Notes under the pieces: generated by a model | Told to the model about the DNA's origin: nothing | Databases searched by the model: none | What the model saw: the letters and a program-made list of their open reading frames with translations, nothing else | In this document: piece after piece, positions 37,421 to 48,388 of the stretch | How positions within the stretch are numbered: position 1 is the stretch's first letter | How the letters are laid out: each line of letters begins with the position of its first letter | Source of the DNA: Chloranthus sessilifolius | Lineage: Eukaryota > Streptophyta > Magnoliopsida > Chloranthales > Chloranthaceae | DNA length: 64,000 nucleotides | NCBI GenBank assembly: GCA_021018995.1 | Contig: CM037586.1 | Span: forward strand, 147,106,060-147,170,059 | Reading direction: 5' to 3' | Program-made: the position numbers and the translations under genes

Positions 37421-37630
37421 GAATTTAACCAAATATATTTAGGGATTAGTGAAAAATGACTATGGCCTTGTAAATTGTGCTATGATTGCCTCATTTGTAG
37501 GCCACATGGTACAACTTTTATCAAACCCAACTCATAAAAGTTGTAACTCTTAATATGGATGATTGTGAATTTTTTAATGCTGCATATTTATGACTTAGAC
37601 GACTCTAAATTTTATAACACACTTTTAAAC

Positions 37631-37831
37631 TATTAATATTAAGAGTTAGCCTACAATGGGTGTGCACTCATCATGAGTGGACATCACACTCCACTCGTCC
37701 TTGTGACTGAGTGACTTGTACGGACTTTCAATGAATGAAAATTTGCACAATTCACTCAGTCACAGGGACATGTGGACTGTGATGTCCACTCATGATCAGT
37801 GGGCACCCATTGTAGACTAACTTTAATATCA
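37631..37831. mobile_element. Palindromic MITE, unit B copy
   Basis: Same arms as 35881-36078 with a few substitutions (GTTAGCCTACAATGGGTGTG). Confidence 0.8.
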
Positions 37832-37881
37832 AAGAATGTTGATTGGATAGTCAAATCTTATTATAAAATTAGTCTTGGGAC

Positions 37882-38614
37882 TAGGGCTCTCAATGGGCCG
37901 GGCTAGCCCATATTTTGGCCCGCACCCAGCCCGGAAAAAGTTATATTTTTTATTAAGCAAACCCAACTCGATATCCAAACCGGGCTAAGCATGTTGCAAC
38001 CCGGATAAATCTGGGTCGGGCTTGGGTTGAGTGTTGCAACATCCGGCTCACACCCGGCTCGGATATATATATATATATAAATTATAAATTTTTTTATAGT
38101 TAAATATGATTTACTTAAATGTCCTGAGATTAAACCGTTCAATGGCTTAAACTTGGGGCATTTAAGTCAAAAGCGCAATAACCTTATGCATATATTTTTT
38201 GGTAGGACAAATTAGATGGCTTAATTTATTTTCAAGCAGCCTTTGCAAAGCTTTTTAGCTACACAACTTGGATGACTTGTTAATAGATTTTCAAGCAAAC
38301 GTTGTCTACTATAACCATTGTGCAATAAATAAAATAAAATATTTAAATAAAATTATGTACCTGAGCCTCTATAATGGTAATATAATTATTTAATTAAGTT
38401 TCTAACCCTCTTCAATCTTTTATTAGAAAAAAAAAATAACCCAACCCAATTTTATTAGAAAAAATAGCCCCCAAAAACAGCCCAACCAAATTTTATTAAA
38501 AAAAAAACAGTCGAAAAAAAGTTCGAAAAAACACCCAAGCCTGGCCCGGCCCGATAGGGGGCGGGCTTGGGCTGGGTACAAACCCAGCCCTAATCCGGCT
38601 CATTGAGAGCCCTA
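37882..38614. mobile_element. Complete hAT-type element, TAGGGCTCTCAATGGGC family
   Basis: Ends TAGGGCTCTCAATGGGCCGG and CCGGCTCATTGAGAGCCCTA, complementary almost throughout. CTTGGGAC at 37874-37881 and 38615-38622 is a perfect 8-bp target duplication. Subterminal CCCGGC-rich blocks flank an A/T-rich centre. 733 bp, no transposase. Confidence 0.9.
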
Positions 38615-38990
38615 CTTGGGACTATGGGTTCAAACTCACCCCAAGGTGTTGGATTAGAGTCACTTGGAGGCCATGTGACATCTATTCGGGGAATCGAATT
38701 TTACAGAAATTTGCCCAAGGACAATTAGAGGGCACCCAAAAATTTGGTCAAAGGAGAAAAATTCAATGCACCTGGATGTGTGGGCGGTACCCCAACTATG
38801 ATCAGTGTTTTAACCACCAAATATATTCTTTTATAGATCACATGTCACATGACACACGATTCCAAAATGGGTGTTGTTTTTTAATCATGGCATGTGATCT
38901 GGGGTTCTAATCCGCTACTCCCACTACGGGTTCAGAAATCATTTTTCCTATTTGCCATAGTATTATTCTTTTTTTTTTTTTTTCTGAGAT

Positions 38991-39373
38991 TGTTAGGGAC
39001 TTCACGAATGATGGAGATTGATTGCCTAGCTGTCTTATTTAATTTGTGGTGAATTGTTGTCTTTCAATAAATATTGTCTTTCCTTTTTAACAAATGTTGC
39101 CTAAATTATTCACGTAGGTGTTGCTTTCCTTAATTGAGAAATGTCTTTTATTGTAATGGTTGTTCAATTATTTAAATGCTTGAGGCTAAGAATAAAATTA
39201 TCGAATGAGTATTATTTTCAATCGTGTGTTAATTAGGAGTTGTAATTTTTCTCGAATTAAACCAACAAGGGAGGCTTAGGAACCCTCGAAATAACCTACA
39301 ATATTACTATCATATCTTTGTTCTCTACCTGTTCATAAACTTATTATGAGGTTGCAAACTCAGGCACGTAACA
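38991..39373 (+). repeat. 5' LTR of the small gypsy fossil
   Basis: 383 bp with TGTTA..TAACA ends; contains TTTCAATAAATATTG, a likely polyadenylation region, and is colinear with the 3' copy. Confidence 0.75.
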
Positions 39374-40961
39374 ACTTAGTATCAAAGCCAGGTATGGTCG
39401 ACCACCGTCTCGAGCAAGTGGAGAATGAGCTTGGCTTATTGGTTGCGGGCCAAAAGGAGCTATCACAAGCTATGAGGGCTAGTGAAGAGCGTCTCTTGAA
39501 GCATATGGAGAGCATGTTTGCTCAATTTTTACGCGGGGTGGAGAACATGACGATGATGTCGAGTCTTCTTGTGGGCCCCGTCGTAGCCCTTCAGGAGGAG
39601 GCTCTCTTGCACCAAAAATTACAAAGTTGAATTTTCTACACTATAATGGTATGGATGATACAACCGGGTGGATTTGTTAAGTGAAGCAATTTTTTGAGTT
39701 CCAAGGCACGAAAAAGGCGGAAAAACTCCCCACGGCCGATTATCACTTGGATGACAATGTCCAATTGTAGTATCAACGTTTTAAAAATCGGCGAGAAGGT
39801 GTCAATTGAGAAACTTTCAAGTACGAGTTGCATTTACGATATGGGCCTTCAAGATACCAATTTTTTATTTGGGATTTCACCAAACTTAAACAAATCAGAA
39901 GCATCCGCGATTATCAAATGGACTTTGATCGTTTGTTATATCGAGCTGGCCATTTGTTCGAAGAACAACAAGTTGGGTGCTTTGTGAGCGGGTTAAAAGA
40001 GGCAATACAATTTTACGTACAAGCATGTAATCCTATCTCATTGTCCGCCGCTATCGGTTTGGCACGACTCTATGAGTCTCGTATGTATGACCAATGGAAG
40101 GGAGGGTACGTGAAATCTCAGATAACTTCATCTACCATGGGACATCCACCCTCAACATCTCTTACCCAAGCTCGTACCCCCACTATTAAGAGGTTGAGCT
40201 TGACTGAGTTGCAAGAAATGAGGACGTGTGGATTATGCTTCAATTGTGATGAAAATTTTTCTCTGGGGCATCATTACAAAAAGTTCTTTTTAATTGAAGG
40301 AATTTTTCCTTTTATTGAGGAGCCGTTGGATGAGATGACCATGGAGGAGGAGCTATTTTAGGAAATGCGACATCTCAGTCCATGCGTTTTCTTGAAAAAA
40401 TGGGAGATTTCTTGGTTACAATTTCGGTGGATTCCGATAACACTCATAACTTTTTGAATTCAAATGTAGCTATCAAAATAAGAATTTATCCTATAAGGAA
40501 AGGAGAATTTCCAATTCAAGTGATAGATGGAAATAAAATACAAAGTGAAGGATTGTATGAAAGGCTCCCTATTTTAGTACAAAAGGTTCAATTCCACGTG
40601 AATTTTATCTTTTATCGGTAGAAAGATGTGATGCCGTTTTTGAAACTCAAAGGCTCAAAAAATTGAGTCTCATTATTTGGGAATTCAATGAGCTATGGAT
40701 GCGATTTTGGTGAGAGGAAATTAATGAAGTTACGTGAGACAAGAGGGCCTAACAATAAAATTATGGGCGAGCATGAATTAGAGGAGCAGTTGCGAAAAGG
40801 AAAAAGAAGGAAACTCACAAAAAAGAAAGAGAAATGGAAGCTCTTGTTTATTGACAAAATCTCGTCCCTGCTGAGGCCACATGGGAGAATCAAGCTGATT
40901 TCAAGGCCCGATTTTCATATTTTTTCTTTGAGGACAAGAAAATTTTTAAGGAAGGAGGAGC

Positions 40962-41368
40962 TGTTAGGGACCCCACGAATGATGGAGATTAATTGGCCAG
41001 CTGCCTTATTTAATTTGTGCTGAATTGTTATCTTTCAATAAATATTACCTTTCCTTTTCAATAAATGTTACCTAAATTATTCATGTAGGTGTTGCTTTCC
41101 TTAATTGAGAAATATCTTTTATTGTAATAGTTGTTCAACTATTTAAACGCTTCAGGTCAAGAATAAAATTCTCGAATGAGTATTATCTTCTTCAACCGTG
41201 TGTTGGTTAGAAGTTGTGATTTTTCTCGAATTAAACTAACAAGGAAGACCTAAGATCTCTCGAAGTATCCTACAATTTTATCATTATAAGTAGAGCGCGC
41301 AAGGACGATCCTTGTTCTCTACCTGTTCATAAACTTACTACGAGGTCACAAACTCAGGCACATAATGA
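40962..41368 (+). repeat. 3' LTR of the small gypsy fossil
   Basis: Colinear with 38991-39373, with one extra stretch near 41290-41320 (GAGCGCGCAAGGACGATCC). The right limit is approximate because the end is degraded. Confidence 0.7.
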
Positions 41369-41561
41369 AACATGTGCCAATAAAGTGTGTATTCTATAAA
41401 TTGATCAAAGTGTGTACCAAGCCTTCTATAAGTTTAAATGTAATCGCTGAGCTAGCCTCTGTAATTTATATAAAAATACTATAATTATTATAAAAAGTTC
41501 AAAGACGCTCTCCTTCCCCTCATATTTATGCTCTTACTTGTTAAAGGCTTAGAGCCCCACA

Positions 41562-41887
41562 CAGGGTTGTCAATGGATCAAGTTGGCCGAATACCCTACT
41601 CACCGACCTAGGCTTTTTTATTGGGTAGGGGGCACATCAGCTTAACCCATCGGGTTGGGTCGGGCATGAAACATCCAACCCGATGTCCGGGTTGGGTCGG
41701 GCATGAAACATTCAACCCGATGTTCGGTTCGGCCAGGCTGGGTCAATTCAAAGGTTGGTTTGGGATAAAATCAGGTCGACCCAACCCAATCTGATTTTTT
41801 ATATAAAAAATCAAATGGAAAAAATGAGATTTGAATCGGGTCAAGTCTATGGGTTGGGGGTTAGGTCTAAATTATTTTTCAGCCCTA
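41562..41887. mobile_element. hAT-type MITE (AGGG-TGTCAATGG family)
   Basis: Ends CAGGGTTGTCAATGG and TTTTTCAGCCCTA. Flanks GCCCCACA (41554-41561) and GCCCCATA (41888-41895) match at 7 of 8. The interior has a repeated CAACCCGATGT..GGGTTGGGTCGGGCATGAAAC block. Related in end sequence to 37882-38614. Confidence 0.7.
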
Positions 41888-41895
41888 GCCCCATA

Positions 41896-42624
41896 TGATG
41901 CAAACTTACTAGTATTTTTTGTGGGTGACTTCCTTGGAACTGTATGCTATTCCAAAATTATACATGCCTCCCCACCAAGTAGCTTCTAAATACAGTAAAA
42001 AATTTGCTCTCATGGATGTCCCTTTTTTTTTTTTAGACATATCATACGGCATAGATAACTCAGATATAGTGCCTGTGCAAACTTGCATATACAGATAATC
42101 CATTTTTGGCGCACACTAGAAGGAGACATGCAAAAGGGCAGCAGCAAATGTGAGGATTAGAAGTTGAATGATTGAAAAATGGTCTTGCACAAATCTCAAG
42201 CCCTAACAACATTTTATTTATTGAACTTGAGGTCCGTGTAAGTCATTTTTCATCTAAAAGTCCCGCACTCCCGTTTCTTGAGATGGAGTATGACTCTACT
42301 AGTCCACTACTGATTACACCTTATTTTAAACCAGTTCAAAGAGAAATTTTGGAAAATAAATAAAAACAACCATCCACTTGTTCCACACCCATATTCAAGG
42401 TCAAACTAACTTTAGAAAAATGCCATCTGAAACGTCTTCTGTTAAGCTATTCTTCCCGTCAAATTTTCATAGTTCATAATGCCCGCATCCCAGTCAATTT
42501 GCCGAGGATACCTAATTTTAATGTACATATGTACAACATGACCTTTTAATACTTCAAAGTTTGATCATTCCCACATCATATGTAGGACTTAGTTTTTAAA
42601 TATGTTCAATTTATTAAATATAGA
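41896..42624. other. Intergenic, nothing recognised
   Basis: A/T-rich sequence without supported gene or repeat structure. Confidence 0.5.
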
Positions 42625-43020
42625 GAAAAGGTAGATTGAAGGATTAGGCAACTTACCTAATCTTATATTAGTTTGTTACCATGTGGCATCCAATCACATA
42701 ATCGGATGTCAAATAAAGGATTGGCTTGATAATCATAACACTATTGTAAAGAAAAAAGAAAGAAAAGAAATCATAAAATCTCGCAGTCAACAAATTCAAC
42801 ATTAAAACCACATTTAATTTCACTGTTCATTTTCCATATGGATGACACCATTGACCGTATAGATTTACATGTTTTATTATAATTAATTTTTGTATAATAC
42901 TTATAATCATCGAACCAATCCTTTCTGTGGCATTTAATTATGTGACTGAGTGTCACATGGCAACAAACTATGTAGAACCATGTAAGTTACCTAATCCTTA
43001 GTACCATGCTACCTTTACCC
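42625..43020. mobile_element. Foldback MITE with arms of about 100 bp
   Basis: AAGGTAG..AAGGATTAGGCAACTTAC, AGTTTGTTACCATGTGGCA and AAGGATTGG on the left reappear inverted on the right (CCAATCCTTTCTG, TGTCACATGGCAACAAACT, GTAAGTTACCTAATCCTT, CTACCTTTA). The 200-bp centre is A/T-rich and non-coding. Confidence 0.75.
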
Positions 43021-43110
43021 TTAAATGCATATGAACTTCTCATATTCGTCATCCAACTTTCATAAAATTAATTAGGTAAAAACACTACCAAATATGAGTA
43101 ACTACAAAGT

Positions 43111-43263
43111 ATGTGCCCACTTATTAGACGGTCAAATGTTGATTCCGCATGGAACATATCCCCAAAAGTGAGTTGAGAACTTTACTTATATAACACCATG
43201 AAAATGGTCACTCTAGGATATGTGCCACGTGGAATCAACATCTGACTGTTTGATATATGGGCC
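43111..43263. mobile_element. Foldback MITE, 153 bp
   Basis: Left arm TGTGCCCACTTATTAGACGG, CAAATGTTGATTCCGCATGG and ACATATCC pairs with the right arm GGATATGTGCCACGTGGAAT and CAACATCTGACTG..GGGCC. Confidence 0.7.
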
Positions 43264-43693
43264 ATGGTTTCAAGATCTATTTTGCCAAAGATTAGGATAA
43301 AAACAATCTCCATAATTTGACTCAAGACAGTCAAAAGTGTCAAAAGTTAGTTATAGGCTTAAACAAGAAAGAGGATGTTTGTGGTCAGAGAGACTATTGG
43401 AAGGGGGGCTGTTATGGTGTATATTAGGAAGAAATGTATACACAAAACGAAGAAATGTATACACAAAACGACTCATTATCTGAGTCTTTATGCATAAAAT
43501 ACTAAAATGTGAGCATGTCGCTTTCGCTCGGAAAGTGGTCACTTTTCTGTGGGGCCCACGGAAACTCACGAACAATAGAAAAGGGCAAGCTCAGACTTTG
43601 GGCATTTTTTGAGTTGGAACTCAAATTCCTGGTCTTTTTTGGCTTTCGAACGAGCCCTAAGGGTCATTTTTTTATAATAGGGGAACTTACAAA

Positions 43694-44439
43694 CATAGTG
43701 ACAAATTTTGCCGAAATTTCGCGAAAATTAGTGAATTGAGGGTCAAACGAAAATTTCAAAAATTTCGATTTTTTTGGCGAAATTTCGTAAATTTCGCTAA
43801 ATTTGAGTTTTTTTTTTTTTTTTTTTTTTTTTTCAATATTAGTAATTTTATATTAAATGGCCATTGGCGAGAGCATAGCATGCTCGGCGTGCACCACAAG
43901 TCAGTGCTGCTTGCTCACGTGAAGAGTGGAGAGTATATCCTATTTTATAGGTGAAAGGAGTTTCCACTTTTAATACTTGAACGATGTGGGACTAAAGGCA
44001 GTTGGGCTTTTTCCTGCTATAACTCTATGCTTCAGCTGCACTTGGGGCTTTTTCATTACCAAGGTTCTAGAATCGTCTTGATCACCTTGGCGGGTATGCA
44101 ATGAGACTCATGTAATGGACACCGACCTGCCATTTGTGTTGCAGCTGGATTGTTTTGACTCCTTTGATTTTTAAATATGAAAGTGCCTTGAAACTTGGTT
44201 GAGCCCGCTATCAAACTCGATCACTAAGGTTGTGTATTTCTAAGCTTGAGCGTCCCTACTATAGTTCTATTTGCACTTTGTCTATTAGCACTTGGAACAA
44301 TTGCTTAAATATATATTTTTATATATTTTTAATCCCCGAAATTTTCCCGAAATTTTGCTGAAATGTATCGAAATTAATCCGAAATGTCCCTAAAGGATCC
44401 CCCACCAAAAAATTACCGAAAAAGAAATTTCTCACTATG
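43694..44439. mobile_element. hAT-type element, CATAGTGA family, 746 bp
   Basis: Ends CATAGTGACAAATTTTG and the complement of AAATTTCTCACTATG; perfect 8-bp target duplication CTTACAAA at 43686-43693 and 44440-44447. GAAATTTCG-like words fill the ends as in the 3695-4025 copy. The central part (about 43855-44320), after a T run of 27, is a separate sequence containing GATGTGGGACTAAAG and is probably a captured or inserted segment. Confidence 0.85.
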
Positions 44440-44447
44440 CTTACAAA

Positions 44448-45884
44448 TATAAAATAAACCAATTTTTTAATTAATTATTTACCGAATGATTTTCATTGAA
44501 AATAGAATTTTTATTGTTTGATAAGATTGTTTTAGAAATGATTTTCATTGATTTCTCTTGTTTGACTAGTTCGCTCTCGAAAATAATTTTTTTGTCAAAA
44601 TAATATAACAATAGCTCTTATTATTTGTAAAAGGGAGTTTTTTTTTCCCAAAATTAATTTGAAAATGATTAAAAAAACCATTATTGTGTTTGTGAGATAC
44701 TCATTTTCAGCCACCTAAGAGATAAATGATTTCCTCCTAAAATGACTTAGTGTATGAAAGTCAAGTTTCTATGCCTTATCTCGTGATAGAGACTGCGCGT
44801 TTCGTACAAGAGATATAATCTTCATCATGTGATTAAATGTAGTAAAAAGTTATTGTTTGATTCAATAGTTGACCATGTTGGATATTTTAAAATAGTGTTT
44901 TGTTTTGTGGAGTAATAGTCCCACATCGTGTACAAGATTTTTGGGCATTGAGTTATATGTTCAAGCTTTGGCTCAAGGCTTGTAACTTTCCCCCGGGGGC
45001 ATCGAATTTTGTAGTTTCCTCCGTCATGCACTTTATCAGTCACACACGCGCATGCTGAGCTGAGCCGGGTTGGACGGGCACAGGCATGAGTACGTGCACG
45101 TATACGTGGTGGTGTTGTGCATTTAGTTCTTAATTTTTGGATAAAATTGTAACATTATTTTAACCGTTTAGTTTATTATCGTTTAATTTTTAAAGCGTTC
45201 TTTTGTAACCATTGTGTCTAAATGGATATCGTTTGTAACCGTTGTATAAATTCGGTTACTTTAATCGTTGTGTCTAATCGGTGTAATTGCACTTCTTGTT
45301 TTCTATAAAAGGAGCCCGCGACCACCGTTTTTATTAGTGTATTATTTTTATCTTTTCTCTTTCCATTTTTAATGATTGTTCTCGGAGTTCCTCCTTATTT
45401 GGTATTCTGGTAGCGTAATCAGATTTGCTAAATTTGATCACACGAACACACAACCGATTCGTTGTATTTTGGAACTATTTTACCAGTAACCTGTTGGTGA
45501 CCACTTGATTGAAGTGGTGGGAAAAAAATTGGTTTAAAGACAATGAAAATCCTTGTGCCTTGAACCGGATCTGTGTCTTTCTTCTTATAATCTGTACCGA
45601 TTTTTTTCCAACAGACCATATTAGATTTATGATAACTATAGTGTTTTGCTCCAATATTATGCTCTCGAGATCTATAGATCATGAACTTGAAAACAAACTG
45701 CTCAGATTGTGTTTTCATATATTCCTAGAATTCCAAGTCTTTCTTTAAATTCGGTGTGAGGGTCAATTTTTCGAACGCAAGTATTGTATCCCCTAGAAAA
45801 AAGGTTGGTACTATCACTTTATCTTATAGCAACCTCTCTTAAAGCACGGGAAAAATCACTCGAATCCTTTGAAAATGAGATCAG
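44448..45884. other. Intergenic with an LTR- or promoter-like stretch
   Basis: 44876-45498 starts TGTTGGATATTTT, carries AGTCCCACATCG (a motif frequent in plant repeats) and a TATAAAA at 45304-45310 followed by a CT-rich leader, and is flanked on both sides by GACCA. The right end lacks the usual CA, so a solo LTR is only one reading. The remainder is A/T-rich without recognisable genes. Confidence 0.3.
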
Positions 45885-46218
45885 GATTGTTTTTCATTCT
45901 AATCTTTCACATAATAGATCTTGAGATCATGGGTCTATCACAGGATGTATGATGTTGATTATATAGGGCACACATTCTCAAAAGTGAATGTGAACCATGT
46001 TTGATGGCTCTTCGTGGTAATGCTCACTTTTTAAGGCACACGTCTTGAGGAATTAACATCCGCACCATCAGTGCGGAAATTACCTTTTTATATGTAATTT
46101 TAATGAAAATTATGTTTTATAAACAAATATTTTGAAAATTGGCATTCTAATAGGTGCATCTTGATCTCAAGATCTCAAGATGCCAAGTGTGAAATATTAG
46201 AGTAAAAAATGATCTTCA
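45885..46218. mobile_element. Probable foldback MITE
   Basis: GATTGTTTTTCATTCTAATC, TTTCACA and GATCTTGAGATCA on the left are inverted on the right (TGATCTCAAGATCTCAAGAT, TGTGAAATATTAGAGT, AAAAAATGATC). A small GC hairpin CCGCACCATCAGTGCGG lies near 46062. Confidence 0.6.
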
Positions 46219-48191
46219 TCATTTGATTGAAAGGAATGATTTTTAGTGTAGGTGCCCAACAAGATACGATACGGTGGGTGCGTGTAAAGCTACCTTAAAA
46301 AAATATTTGTGCATATCCGATGGAGGTTGACCTGCCCATCACTATGGTATAGAGGTTGCGAACTTAATGCGTTAGGGGCGAGAGAAGAAGTTAAATACTT
46401 GTCACCACGTTTAGCAAAGGAATTTATATAAAGTGTAAGGACGGTGCAACAATTCCGGTGCAAGGTCATCAAATTTTGTACAATTAATAGGTTCATGTGG
46501 CAGATCAACATGTATCTGTGACTTAGTCCAAAATTTGTACTTGCAAAGTTTTCGGACCATCCAATAGAACATTTTTTGTTTCTCAATGTGGACGATGGTC
46601 CATTTTTCAATTAGCCGTCCTTTTGGAAGATCATTTAGGTTCTTAATAAAAAACCTTAACCACACCTGTGCATCACATGTGGTGTATAGGCAATGCACCT
46701 AATATATACTAACTCAAAAACTTATTTAGAAGGATAAAACATGCTAGAAGTCAGAATTTGAGGATTTAAAAACGGTGGGTCGCGTTTTCTTTTACTTTTT
46801 TCGTCCTCTTTTGGGAAGTTTTTTATCTCATGAGTTACTGTCTTAGGCATGCCACCTGTGTCAATCTTATGGTCAAAGCTTGTGCAGATCATACAGACAT
46901 TTGTCCAATGTTCATACTTTCACTGATTTGGTGCTCCCAAGTACTTGTGCATGGTTTGAGGTTTCACCAACTCGAGAGAAATTGACTCGTGCCCTCTCCT
47001 TCGTGTACGAGCTGGACAGTTGATATCAAATCTTCACATTAGTAACTTTATCATACTTAACGATTCTTAATGAGACATATCTAAAAACACAATTTTAATT
47101 AAGCCTTAAAGTTTCAACCAAAACTGAAACTTGAGATATTTAAATGAGAAGTAGGACTTTACAATCCATTGTAGCAAAAAACTCTATCACCAAGGTATCA
47201 GATTACAATGTGGGGATCAATCCAAAACAACACGCGTTTTGGGTTGACTAGCCACGGGACATGTGATTTAACAACAAAAATATTATATTTTTAATCCTTT
47301 TGCCCTCTGATTGATGGGTTAAAGATAAGGTAACACTCAACTAATTTGATGCATTGATTTTAAGCATTTATGACTACGTGTTTATTAGTGGATTTGTATT
47401 GAATAGAGCCCAATCTTTTGGGTGATACCTGATTATTATTTTCCAAGTTGTTGGTGCACCCGATCCTTGTGATTAATGCCACATAGTACCCAAATGGTCT
47501 GATGGTGGCACTTTTTGCTATAATTGTTGTATCGTCCGAGGCCTCTTTAAATATTTTAGAGAGGAAAAGATAGACAATAGTTTAGGAGTAGCTTGTCCCA
47601 AGAAGGGTAATTGTTTCTAAACATGTGAAAATTAATAAAAATAACAAAGGTTTACTTTTAACTCCAGCATAATATTTAGTATCTAGATATGCGGGCTTGG
47701 GCCTGTAGCACAACGGAAGGTTGTAGTTTTGAGCACCGCTTATCTATAAAGAGATATATGAGTTGATATTAGGCGACTGACCCGGTCACCAATTGTAGTG
47801 ACCAACTCACCAATTCTGTACAAAGATCTGTGGCAATGTTATGATGACCAATCATCGAAATCAGATTCAGACACAAGATTGCACTGAAAAATTCTCTGTC
47901 ATGAGTTTAAGAGCCTAAAAGCGCAAAAATTAAATAACTACCATATGATCGTCTACAATTGTTTGTCATTTCATTTTTAGCACTTGGATGCTCATAATTA
48001 GATGATAAAAATGATTCTTAAGCTAAAACCAATCTAGACCATGCCTCATGTCCATGATTATTGATTTAATCACATCCATTGACTGATTCAGTCACCTAAT
48101 ACCAGTCATCACTTCTTGCCAGTGCATTATATCTCATTGTGGTACTAAAATGATTCCTGCATGTATATAGAATTGATGACTCGGTCACCAC
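46219..48191. other. Intergenic; weak inverted repeat at 47755-48115
   Basis: No supported gene. GATATTAGGCGACTGACCCG near 47767 is partly inverted as CAGTCACCTAATACCAGTC near 48090, suggesting an old MITE into whose vicinity the SINE inserted. Confidence 0.4.
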
Positions 48192-48388
48192 TTTTTTTTT
48201 TTGATAATCTGGGTATCCGAGCCTCTTAGAGTACCCACCTAATCTCAGGGGCACATACACACTCAAAATTAGCACATATCGAATCAGCATAAGATATAAA
48301 TCCCTAGGGTGGCCTCAAGGGAGAGAGGGGAATGGAACTCAGGTCTCCCGCACTTTTGGAAAGAGGTACCTGGCCCCCATTCACCACT
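48192..48388 (-). mobile_element. tRNA-derived SINE, second copy, inverted
   Basis: The complement is colinear with 27479-27691: GGTACCTCTTTCCAAAAG, GAGACCTGAGTTCCATTCCC (B box region), CTTGAGGCCACCCTAGGGAT, ATTAGGTGGGTACTCTAAGA and an A tail (T run at 48192-48202). The target duplication is unclear here, so this copy is older than the first. Confidence 0.85.

Larger units (their letters stand above)
31203..38614. repeat. Tandem segmental duplication (unit A 31203-36790, unit B 36862-38614)
   Basis: Both units begin AATGATTTGGGGAGTCCACA and run in the same order: LINE 3' part, a CACCACATATTCTTCC segment, a palindromic MITE, and a hAT element starting TAGGGCTCTCAATGGGC. Unit A is longer only because it took in the 2.5 kb and 1.4 kb insertions; without them both units are about 1.7 kb. 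The junction is a hairpin (36793-36860). Confidence 0.9.
38991..41368 (+). mobile_element. Ty3/gypsy fossil with LTRs and gag(-protease) only
   Basis: LTRs at 38991-39373 and about 40962-41368 (both start TGTTAGGGAC). A primer site like TAGTATCAAAGCC follows the first, and a purine tract GGAAGGAGGAG precedes the second. Gag text is clear at 39600-40230 (GWIC, LHLRYGPSRYQFF, DFDRLLYRAGHLFEEQQVGC, IGLARLYESRMY), then CGLCFNCDENFSLGHHYKK of the nucleocapsid type. A protease-like stretch follows (SVDSDNTHNFLNS near 40435). No reverse transcriptase or integrase is recognised. Broken, with several breaks; LTR divergence suggests considerable age. Confidence 0.75.

Noticed and set aside
44876-45498. 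Solo LTR with GACCA on both sides
   Set aside because: Kept only as a weak intergenic note: the right end lacks the canonical CA, and a 5-base match over this distance can be chance.
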